Shown piece by piece: positions 12,513-21,496 of a DNA stretch of 64,000 nt (positions are counted from its first letter, which is position 1; every line of letters starts with the position of its first letter). This DNA is from Macrophomina tecta (taxonomy: Eukaryota; Ascomycota; Dothideomycetes; Botryosphaeriales; Botryosphaeriaceae). Where the stretch lies: the NCBI GenBank assembly GCA_024180945.1, contig JAKSGN010000003.1, forward strand, positions 3,348,001 to 3,412,000, in the 5' to 3' direction. Under the pieces are notes generated by a model. The model searched no databases. It worked only from the letters and a program-made list of their open reading frames with translations, and was not told where the DNA came from. A program made the position numbers and the translations under genes.

Positions 12513-12674
12513 ATGGCTGAGATCAGCACCGTCGCTACAACAGCTCAGCTCGTCGGCTACAGTATTCAAGTTGTGATAATTTCGGGAAGGCTCTGCCATG
12601 GCGCACGTCCAAGTATCGTGACGCTATTGGTTTACCACGGCGTGAACGTCAATGCAAGAACTTATCACAGGTAA
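12513..12674 (+). pseudogene. Possible relic of an NLR-like (STAND/ankyrin) gene
   Basis: A 53-codon open stretch begins with a Met and the segment MAEISTVATTAQLVGYSIQV, which resembles the N-terminal helix common at the start of fungal STAND/NACHT-type and ankyrin proteins. About 25 residues later comes GARPSIVTLLVYHGVNVNAR, close to the second half of an ankyrin repeat (G-x-x-x-I-V-x-L-L-x-x-x-G-x-x-V-N-A-R). Both in one short ORF look like a gene with its middle deleted. A stop follows at 12672-12674, and I see no continuation in the next 400 bp in any frame. A 15-A run lies just upstream. Resemblance is from memory and the segment is short, so chance similarity is possible. Confidence 0.25.
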
Positions 12675-14103
12675 TATCTGCATCTCTGCAAATAATGGGA
12701 AAATGTGAAATAGTAAAGATGTCTTTAAAGGTCCATGAAGCCGCGTACCGCTTTCGGCGTATGATCCTTTAACGTAACAGGGGTTATGAGCTTCAAATCG
12801 TGTCAAATACTCAAGGCCCCTTGACTGGGAGCGCAAATACGGGAGCCTGCAGCGAATCTCTCTGGATATGGCAGCATCAGAACGGTCCAAAATGACCCAT
12901 TCCACCGCCACATGATTGGATATATTTGAACATTGGAGCTCACGCACACTTGCTGTTCTGGCAGCCTCGGCCACAAGGCCCACAAAGATATCCACGATAT
13001 ACATTCGAGAGGAAGAAAGTCTCTTGATTAAATATTGAGTGACTGGATTTTTATCTATCAGAACCTGGAAAAATAATTTCAAGGGGAATTTTCGCTGTTC
13101 TGGGAGGCGTGGTGGGAAGCATTGGCGAATTTATGCCAGAGCGCGCTTGGCATCAAGACTCCAGAGAGACCGGAGAATCATACTGGACGCTAAATAGCTA
13201 CCATAAATGCATTAGAGTCATAGAGTGTGTCCTTGAACCATCGGTGGTCCGAGAGGAGACTCAGTTCTCAGTGAGACAATTCCGCGAACGGCAGAGTGTG
13301 TGGTCGGTGTTCGCAGGCCTCAAGTATAATATTTTCTCTACCACCGATCGCAAAGATCCTTTGTTCAGGGTCAAAGACTAGAGCAACAAGTTTCCGTTTG
13401 TGGAAATTTCACCCCGCTATCTATGATCTTTTCTGACACAGGTAGATCTGGATGCACCCTCTTGGCACAACCTTTATGGCAGCACACAATCTGTCTATCG
13501 ATCTTATATCCTCAGAGGAGCGCAAAGGATCTTGCAGAGGATTTGCACAGTATATATTAAGAGATCTTATCCTTAGTTCTGCAAGCTTGGTGGGCGAGCC
13601 GATTAACTATATGTCCGTCTCGCTCATGAGGAGTTGAAACAGCAATCCGTATGCAAACTTTCAGCCGTTTTCCACCACACGACTGCTTCAACCCCCCAAA
13701 GCCGTATTTTCAATGCGTTCGAGGAGCATGAAATATCTCTGATAAAACCTCGACGAAATCATTGGATAATGGAGGATCCTGATTGGTAGCAGTATCACTT
13801 CCTGGCGTAGGATTCATACCATGGTCATAGGCACTTGGCAACGGTAAAAGCAGCGGTATGCATGAAGTGACGTATGGAGAGTCTAAAGGGATGCTATTTA
13901 CAACCGAGACAGTGACAAGGATCTTTTCTATCATAATAAAGATCTCCTAGGATCCCAATACTCAACGTCGGAGAAAGCGTGTAGCTGGAGTCTTTGAGTG
14001 TTGCGATCTCCCACATCTCCCAGAGCATTCTGACCCGCCGGCCTTGCGCGCCATGCCCCTTCTGGAGAGTAGAATCTATGAATCATCCGGGTTGATTTAC
14101 CTT
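12675..14103. other. Intergenic, no supported gene
   Basis: Overlapping short ORFs on both strands (for example 12624-13082 minus and 13109-13381 plus) without recognisable domains. The right end holds the 3' UTR of the leftward GPI-protein gene. Confidence 0.45.
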
Positions 14104-15856
14104 TTAGAGCATGACAGGTAACCCCATGAGGAGTGCCACCATGCCAACACCAGCCGTTGCCAAAGGAGCGGCAGCACCAGTGAACTATTGTTGGAATAAC
14201 GGTTTCATAAGTGTTACTACTATACTAGCGGTTTGATGAGTGTTACTACTACACTAGTTAGCTTTATAAGTGTTTCACTAGTATAGCTAGTATTATAGGC
14301 ACGGATATAAGAGGGCACCCCCTCCTACTCCTGCCTGGCACCGAGAATCTCATCAATTTTTCTACCAAGTTCAACAGTTATGAGCCCGGAGCCGCTAGGG
14401 CTGCCAAATTATTCTTGTGTTATCTATTCTAGCTATCTTAAGCGTTCTACCAATCACTATGGCCGTTACCAACCGCACTAGCAACACCACTATCACTCTC
14501 TCAGAGCCTAGCTAGTGGGAGACATGGCTTTATCTGATCAAGTCTCGTGCACAGCAGTATCAGATTTGGGAGCTTATTAAACCAGACGGTTATCTAGAGC
14601 CGGAGCTTCTAGAGCTTCCAGATACGGCCACGGTTCAAGCAATTCAACACCAGGACGTACAACAAAGCAGCCTTATTACTACCGAGGAGGAGAATATTAG
14701 CTTTTAGCTACTTCCAACCAACCAACTAAGTACCGAGTGGCCGGGTTACATAGCCATACCATCCAACATACCGAACGGCCGGGAGATAGCCGTCCAGAGT
14801 ACTCACTACCACCGACCGTGCCGGATTATAATAGCCGGACCGAGCTAACCCGGGAGGTGCCCTGATCAAGCACTAAACCAAACCAAACCAAACCAACCAA
14901 CCAACCAACCACTAGACCAGCCAGCACGGCATTTATTAACATTTTCTTTATACCGAGCGTAGCCGGCACTAGCTAGGCGTCCACTTATTTGCTGTACCTT
15001 CTTATACCAACATTAACACTATACCAAGTATCACGAGTTACCCTTTTAGGCTAACTCGTGAAGGGGTGTGTTGGAATAACGGTTTTATAAGTGTTACTAC
15101 TATACTAGCGGTTTGATGAGTGTTACTACTACACTAGTTAGCTTCATAAGTGTTTCACTAGTATAGCTAGTATTATAGGCACGGATATAAGAGGGCACCC
15201 CCTCCTACTCCTGCCTGGCACCGAGAATCTCATCAATTTTTCTACCAAGTTCAACAACTATGTAGGTGGGAGTATTAGTACCGTGTTCAAACATCTCGTC
15301 CAGCTATAGATTACACACCTGGGAAGGAGTGGGGCTGGAAATGCTGGCAGGAGTAGAAACCGAAGTAGCGCCAACAGCGGTGCTACCATCGGTTGAGCTT
15401 GCGGTAGCGGAACCTGCAGTGGTGGAGCTCCCACTGCTGGTGGAAGTGGTCTCAGCGGCTCCGGTAGCGGCAGCAGTCTCACTTCCCGTAGCTGTGGTCA
15501 CGCCAGTCCAAGTTGTGGCAGTGAAAGAGCAAGCCTCGCGGAGACTCTTCACATCTGAAACAGAAAAATTGTCAGAGAGTGGGCAAAAGACAGCGCACAA
15601 GAATCCGTTTACCATTATCCGAGTCCCAGAACGTGGCTACGCAGGCCTCACAGTTAGGCACCCAGGTGGGCGACTGGGTCTTCTTGCAAGTGCAGTCAAG
15701 ATACGCTTCGTTTGTGTTGTGCGAGCAACCCTGAGAAAGGTTGATGGTGTAGGCGCATGCCGGGCGGCAGATGTTGGGCACATCCGTCCATTCGACAGTC
15801 TGCGCCAAAGTCGTACCGGCAAGGATGATAGAAGCGGCGAAGATGCTGAACTGCAT
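14104..15856 (-). CDS. GPI-anchored eight-cysteine (CFEM-like) wall protein, intron 2 carries a retroelement
   Basis: Three exons: 15613-15856, 15319-15554 and 14104-14184, giving 186 aa. Intron 1 is 58 bp. Intron 2 (14185-15318) is 1,134 bp because a 1,068-bp miniature retrotransposon plus one 5-bp target-site copy lies inside; without them it would be 61 bp. The protein has a signal peptide (MQFSIFAASIILAGTTLAQ), a cysteine domain with C30, C34, C44, C55, C57, C69, C72 and C90 (C-x3-C and C-x-C spacing recall CFEM but the pattern is not canonical), a Ser/Thr/Ala/Gly-rich stalk from about 95 to 160, and in exon 3 a hydrophobic tail (TGAAAPLATAGVGMVALLMG...) typical of GPI addition. Exon 3 is phase 0 with exon 2, which supports the model. 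If intron 2 is not removed, translation stops four codons past the donor (after VCNL) and the anchor is lost, so the protein would be secreted free. Confidence 0.75.
14189..14376 (+). repeat. 5' LTR of the TRIM-like element
   Basis: 188 bp, starts TGTTGGAATAACGG and ends AAGTTCAACA. It contains internal near-repeats of the motif ATAAGTGTTACTACTA and a TATAAGAGGG stretch that could serve as a promoter element. It differs from the 3' copy at two C/T sites. Confidence 0.92.
14378..14387 (+). other. Primer-binding site for initiator tRNA-Met (anticodon-loop type)
   Basis: TTATGAGCCC lies one base after the 5' LTR. It is the reverse complement of GGGCTCATAA, which spans the CAU anticodon loop of fungal initiator tRNA-Met. 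Priming from an internally cleaved tRNA is a copia-group habit. The match is to a remembered tRNA sequence, not to one found in this window. Confidence 0.65.
14459..14707 (+). pseudogene. Truncated copia gag with internal stop
   Basis: From the ATG at 14459 the frame reads a Gag-like N-terminus, meets an amber stop at 14513-14515, and continues in frame as WETWLYLIKSRAQQYQIWEL, followed by KPDGYLEPE up to a stop at 14705-14707. W-x-x-W-x-x-x-I-K-x-x-A-x-x-x-x-I-W is the start of copia-type Gag polyproteins. The remaining interior (14708-15059) has no protease, integrase or RT sequence. The fragment cannot encode a working Gag, so mobilisation would need an autonomous partner. Confidence 0.7.
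15069..15256 (+). repeat. 3' LTR of the TRIM-like element
   Basis: 188 bp, with the same TG...CA ends as the 5' copy and two substitutions relative to it. It is followed by the duplicated target ACTAT (15257-15261), which on the minus strand reads ATAGT and includes the acceptor AG of the host intron. Confidence 0.92.
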
Positions 15857-15988
15857 TTTGTTTGCGAAATGTAGCCTAGAGGTCTGAATGGCCGAATTGG
15901 TGGGGTTTTGTGATTTGGTATCTGATCGAATATGCTGGAAAGCTGATTTGGATTGTGGTCGTAATGTCTCAATACCGCCTTAACACTG

Positions 15989-15996
15989 AATATATA
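15989..15996 (-). promoter_or_regulatory. Candidate TATA box of the GPI-protein gene
   Basis: A TATATA motif on the minus strand lies about 135 bp upstream of the start codon at 15856. Position and orientation suit a core promoter, but there is no other support. Confidence 0.3.
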
Positions 15997-18578
15997 CCTT
16001 TTCTTCATGATGCCAACAGCGCTCCGTGAGGCGCAGACCACGTTATCTCGGAATGTCCTGCGGTAGGTTCACCATAGACACGACATGTTCGAGGCGGAGA
16101 CATGTCCACAATTCGCGTTCGGCTTGCGTTATGGTACATACTACCTTGGCCATGATACTGATCGAGGTTGACTTTCGATTAGCTTGCTGATCATATCGGC
16201 ATGTGGGGGAGTTTGGGGGTTGAGCAGTCTGGACTAAGCCTCTTAGTGGCTGTGCATGGGACGTCAGAGGGCCCCTGGTCGGTTCGGCCACCACAGTCAC
16301 GAGCCACCGCAATCGGCAACGGATGTGAGCGGAACGGCGAAGGCTGGGATAACTGGACGGGCCAAATAACTAAATAGCCAAGAATCCAGCATCGCGCACT
16401 TATGTGGCAGTTTGCAGCTGACTTCTCGACCTACTGCCTCAGCCGAGAAATCGAGCCGAAAAAGGGCCAAGCCTGAGATCCGCTGTTTGACCCTAGAGCC
16501 AAATTTGCGGCTGATTTCCAGTCGGTACCTCCCGCCATGATAGGCTCCTCTGGTGACATAGCCGCTTGAAACTGCGTTGATTTAAAGGCGGTGCTGTGAG
16601 AATGGATAGCCGTCATTTCCGAACATTATCACATGCAGATTCATATACTCATGGCAAGGCAGAATTACACAAGATGCCGAGAAATATAAGGTGTCATTTG
16701 CAGGACTGGTGAGCCAAATGGGAAGGTAGGCAGGCAAGAAATTTGCAGACCTGCGTCTGCGGATTGAGTCTTTCCCAGTGGCCGTCAACAAGACATGAGA
16801 AAAACCGGAGTATCACACCTGCTCCCCGGTCTCCGCGTTACGATAAGAGAAATGGCTTTATTGACATCGTCCGCATTCTCTTCTCTCTTATTTCACGCAT
16901 AGTTACAGAGGTTCGAAGAGTCGGGTTCTTAAAAACTAGGTTCGTCAACTCTCGGGATCACTCACTTGTATTCGACGGCCACAGAAAGGCAATTCATATG
17001 CTATGAGTATAGCCTCGCCTTGCAAGAAAATGGGTGTTTATCAGTCATGCATAAGGTATTACGAAGTTCTCGAGTCTTATCAACATACCTCGAAAAATGT
17101 CAAGAAGAGAAACGTGTTTAGTATGCAATCTCATTCTTCCTCCAATTCATCATTCGAGCGATTCTCTTTATTCTTAGGCAAAAGTTTCAGTGTGGTCTGC
17201 GCAGTGCTCAACTAGCTCTTAACATACTCAGGACAAATAGTAGTCACTAAGTAAATGCGGTAAAGCTCATTGTGTGTATGTGTTCGGGGTCGTCCTTTCA
17301 ACTTCCCACCACTGTTTGTGATTGCTAGTGTACTACATACGTCAGATGCTGGCAGGCACTGGGGATGTTAACGACGAAAGCGTAATCCTTCACGAGGCTC
17401 TTGTCTTAACTTCGAAGCTACCCACTCAACCCCCTTTCACTAATTAGCTGTAACGAGCGGGCCTCTGCCTCTAAGGATCCAAACACCGAAGAGGGAGAAA
17501 ACCTGTCGAAGGATTTCCTTGAGTGGGTACAAGAAGAGGGTGAGAGCAAGTCGAACACGTGACAAGACTGAGCACTGCGTGCGAAGGCCGTGTTACTAAC
17601 AATGTGCGAATTGTTATTGAAGTTGACCACGAAGGTCAAAGCTATCTAAAGAGTGTGGTTTATATAATAGTGGGAGAGTGTATACAATCTGATAGTTCAT
17701 GGGTTCATTCTGCCAAGCGGTTGAACGTCTGAACTTCGCGAGTTCAGGAGTTCAGAGTGCCAAGGCTCTGAACAGTTGAACCGGGAGTCACGTGACTCCT
17801 TGCCGGTGGATCTTTCTCGCGGGCGCGTAGGCGCCCCGCTTGTCCTTCTTATCCTTCTTACCCAGGTCCTGTGTAGGCTGCGCCGTAACATTAGCCCACC
17901 GGACCGGTAAACAGAGTCTGGAGCATTATGCGACGGCCCTTGAAGTGCATCCTGTGCCTGAAAAGTTTTTCTTTCTGTAGGCGGATCGTACTATTGTAGA
18001 GCAGACGTGGTAAGCCACTGGAGTCATCTGGACGTGAGTTTACCGAGTTGAAAGATTCATGCCGGCTTGAAATATTTCCAGGATGTGCAGGCGGATTGTT
18101 TCAACTTTGCCAAATAACCGACAGAATTAGGCTAGTACGTTGCAAAACCCGAGCGCTGCCCACGGGATACGAGGACCAGCCTCATGCACCGGGCAAAACA
18201 CCGCCGCCATGAAGCCATGCACGTAGGGGGTTCGGCGCATTTCTGGTGAAATCTCAGAGGCCTGTAATATAATATCCTTCAGCCTCAAAGCCGAGCCGCT
18301 TCCAAATGACGATTGCGCCTCCCACAAAACGAGATCCGCAGTACCCGGTAGCAACGCTGCGTCCCTGACTGACTCGCTCGTCATCACCTGGAACAAGAAT
18401 CCGGAAAACAACGGTTGCGGTCCCGGCGATTATGGAATCCGCCAGCCGGCGTCTCTGCAGTGCTGGAATATTAAAGTGATGTCGATTGCTGCCCCTTGGC
18501 TTTCAGGCCTCTCTGCCAAGTCACTCTCTTTCTTGTTTCTGTCCCTCTTTTCTGCTTGATTTGGTATCTTGATCTACA
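15997..18578. other. Intergenic with an inverted-repeat cluster; no supported gene
   Basis: About 2.6 kb between divergent genes. Short ORFs only. At 17730-17773 a cluster of short perfect inverted repeats could form hairpins. Bases 18500-18578 are pyrimidine-rich, as expected of the leader of the gene starting at 18579. Confidence 0.5.
17730..17773. repeat. Two adjacent perfect inverted repeats
   Basis: TGAACT/AGTTCA arms with a 5-nt loop (17730-17746) are followed at once by GTTCAGAG/CTCTGAAC arms with an 8-nt loop (17750-17773). The arms share the GTTCA/TGAAC core, so the tract is a set of related half-sites. Could be a binding-site array or a hairpin. Confidence 0.6.
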
Positions 18579-19928
18579 ATGCGCTACACAGCGACTTCTC
18601 TCGTTTATGCCTTGTCGGCCTCAATCTGTGTGCTGGCCCATCCACTCGAGCTCGATACTCGGCAGGCCAGCAATGATACATCTTGCACTGCTGACGCGTT
18701 GAGCCCTGACACTTGGAAATCACTCGACATTGATACATTTATGAACGATTGGACTGCATATAATATTACACCCACTCAATCCAACAACATCCAGACCCTT
18801 GCGGCTTCTTTTGGCGCTCCGAACTTCTTCTGGTACGCTGAACACATCCGCCAGATGGATGCCGCTGACACCAAATAGCGGCCTTGACAACTTTTGCAAT
18901 GCTGGTCAACCTTGCTTACCGATCAAGCTTCCTGCTTGGTACGTGTGCCCCCCACGATCAATGCGCATGACGTGGCTTACCTCCCATGCAGGTACCTCAT
19001 GGTGGCCATCCAAAACTGGAACAGCTACATGAACTCCCTCAACACAGCCATCACCTTTGCTTCAAGCATTATGAGCATGAAGCTGCCCGCAATCGTCGCT
19101 GACTTCTACCCGGACGCGAAAGATGACGTCACTCCTCTCAAGAATTTCGTTCGCATGTTCAGCACGGTGCTCAGCATCGTCCCATTCACCGGCCCGGTGT
19201 CGACAGCCGCCAGCGCGGCGAGCAGCGGACTCAGCTTTCTGGCGGGGCAACTGCAAGCGCCCGAGGCGCCCAACCTCTTCGTTAGCTGGAGCAACATAGC
19301 CAGCTCGTTGGCCGAGGTGGTCCAGCAGTACCAAGGCGCGGTGGCCGATTCGATCCAGAAGACGATCGACGCGCAGGTCAACACCACGGGCGGCATCAAC
19401 GAGATCGTGGCGGGCGGGCGCTTCCTCGGCGTCAGCCAGAACTTCACGCAGGCCGACCTGCAGGACGCCGTCACCAGCGTCATCGAGACTTTCGCCATCG
19501 GCCTGACGCTGCAGGCCAAGAAGATCTTCATCTACCGCGACATGTACACCAACGGCGAGACCGAGTGCCAGCCCTCGCCCGTCAAGGGCTGGGTGCAGTA
19601 CTGCGTCGTCGACCCCGGCAGCGGCAACACGGTGTACTACTATCTCCTGTACATCGACGGCGACGGCAACAACCCGTGGGCGTTCGATGAGGCCGATCTG
19701 ATGGTCAACAAGTATGGGCTGGTGCAGTCGCAGTTCCTCGAGCTGCCGACGCACTGCTTCGACCAGAACAACAAGACGCAGCTGGCGTTCCCGTTCACGG
19801 ATGGTGCGCTGCCGCTCAGCGCGTGGACGCCGTGCGTCTTCAACCTCCAGGTGTGCGACGCGCCTAGCTACACTGACGGGACGAAGGGCATCGGAGACAT
19901 TTGCAAGGAACAGGGGCTCGACATTTGA
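18579..19928 (+). CDS. Secreted protein of a fungal domain-of-unknown-function family (DUF7872-like)
   Basis: Three exons: 18579-18832, 18879-18938 and 18992-19928, with introns of 46 and 53 bp, giving 416 aa. Splicing restores the run NFFCGLDNFCNAGQPC across intron 1 and LPAWYLMVAIQNWNSYMNSL across intron 2. From memory these match a widespread secreted ascomycete family catalogued as DUF7872, whose members start with C-x-x-x-x-L-x-P-x-T-W and carry C-G-x-G-x-x-C-N-A-G-Q. There is a signal peptide (MRYTATSLVYALSASICVLA), then a helical middle with Ala-rich segments (SIVPFTGPVSTAASAASSG) that could insert in or lie on membranes, then a cysteine-containing C-terminal half. Exon 3 is much more GC-rich and strongly biased to C/G third positions, compared with exon 1. 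Function is not known; a host- or competitor-directed secreted role is possible but unproven. Confidence 0.8.
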
Positions 19929-21496
19929 AGAGAGCCGGGAAAACTATGTACCCCTTCGGAGGACTAGATATTGCCTGCTTCTTTACACGAATTATTACCG
20001 TTTGTGGTTGCAGTCAGCGCGTCGTGTTTACCATTGATCTGCGAGGCCTGATCTGCATCCTGCCGCACGGCGACCCTCTGCCGCGTCGGGCGCCCGAAGA
20101 TAATCGGCTCCGAAGGAACGGCCCGCATCGCAATTTGCAACTGAGAAGTTGTGGAGTAGTCATGTCTCTTGGCTCATCCTACAGTTTCGGAGGATTTGCC
20201 GATCGGTCGGAATTCTTCCCCGTGCTCATCCGGTTGGCTCGTCGCAGTATTTAGACGGCTTACTTTTTGAGCTGTCGGTTACGTCACCAGCTCTGGTGCT
20301 ATTCGCCTTTTTTTTTTTTTTTTTGTTCTTTCGGAACTTATCGTTGTGTTCCGTCCATGTAAGTAGGGATGGAAGCGTTGCCCAATGGTAAAGGTCGTGC
20401 CCGGGTTTCTGCGGCGTGCGGGGGTTTGCATTAGTAGCGAAGATTGCAGCCAGCACTACTTTCCCATACCCCATGAGCCCCTCACAAGCTTTACACTGTG
20501 GGCGCAGTTTAAAATCGGTTATAAAATGGATCAGGGCCTGACGGCCATCATTGCTTGACGCCGCGCCTACCCCGCGCCAGCATATGAGACGAGCCGATAA
20601 GCGAATAGTTTCCCAGAAGCATCCACATACGTTGTAATACGGATGAGAGCGTATTTTATAAGGAAGTGTATTGTTTCGAATACGCAACCCTTCGTACTGG
20701 TATGAAGCCGAAAGCTTCCTGCGGCTTAGTGGCGTCTGACGTGCAGTGGCTATCGCGGCAGCTACATTCAAATTGAACAGTAAGAGGCATCAGCGCGTAA
20801 GATCAACTAAGGCAAACCCAGAGTAAGTGGGCGTTAAATTTCGATGGAAGACTGTAACGTACCAATGCAGGTCTCATGCTTATGCTGAAGCAAGCTCGCT
20901 GACAGTTTGCAGTTTCATCACAGGAGAACTGCGCAGTGGTGATGGGCCGCACCGTTGCGCATCGTGGGTAGAGCACGTTGTACTCTCGGAGACGGTGGGA
21001 AGCAGTAGCATTGGCAGCCTTTATGGGCCTCTTCCCGCGTACGTCGAGGCTGCTGGCGCGAGAGACATCTTCCGCATGCTTGGTAATGAGATGACCGCTA
21101 AGGTGCGAGGGAGCAACCAGAGCCCGTACGGGAGCAACGCCCACGGAGCAATAGTAACGCAGGGCGGTGACCTCAGGATACAAATCTAGTGGGGGACAAA
21201 GGTCCTCAAGGTAAAGGTCACGAGTCTAGGAAATGGAAAACGGGCACGATGTGCGGAAGGAAAAGGTTAGCGGAAGTGTAGACCGGAGGTATGATTCGGA
21301 TCGAACCTGCTGTAGTTCGGATCGAGCAACGCCAAAGCATAACGCGGTGCAGAGAGCCCAATCAGTAATATCTTAGTTATAGTGTGCAGTCGTGTTCCAA
21401 AAACATATCTATAGTTCTGGACAGGTGGAGATCCGAAGCCTAACGGGACTCTGACTTGATTGAGACGGACCCCAACTCGGTTGACCAGACCCCACA
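19929..21496. other. Intergenic, no supported gene
   Basis: It holds the 3' UTRs of the two convergent flanking genes and a 17-T run at 20308-20324. ORFs at 20226-20771 and 20803-21183 (minus) and 20827-21189 (plus) overlap each other and show no family resemblance. Confidence 0.5.

Larger units (their letters stand above)
14189..15256 (+). mobile_element. TRIM-like non-autonomous copia-type LTR element
   Basis: The element has two 188-bp direct terminal repeats with TG...CA ends (TGTTG...CAACA), a 692-bp interior, and a 5-bp target-site duplication ACTAT on both sides (14184-14188 and 15257-15261). I counted two substitutions between the LTRs, both C/T, so the insertion is recent. Immediately after the 5' LTR, TTATGAGCCC (14378-14387) is complementary to the anticodon loop of fungal initiator tRNA-Met, the half-tRNA primer used by many copia elements. 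A purine tract GAAGGGGTG (15060-15068) abuts the 3' LTR. The interior holds only a broken gag start and no pol. Its total size of about 1.07 kb fits the TRIM class. Its sense strand is plus, antisense to the host gene. Confidence 0.9.

Noticed and set aside
19062..19754. 230-codon minus-strand ORF inside the secreted DUF gene
   Set aside because: It arises from the extreme GC3 of exon 3 on the other strand; no family resemblance.
20330..20450. Possible tRNA gene suggested by GCCCAATGGTAAAGGTCG
   Set aside because: No cloverleaf: anticodon and T-arm sequences do not fold with an acceptor stem.
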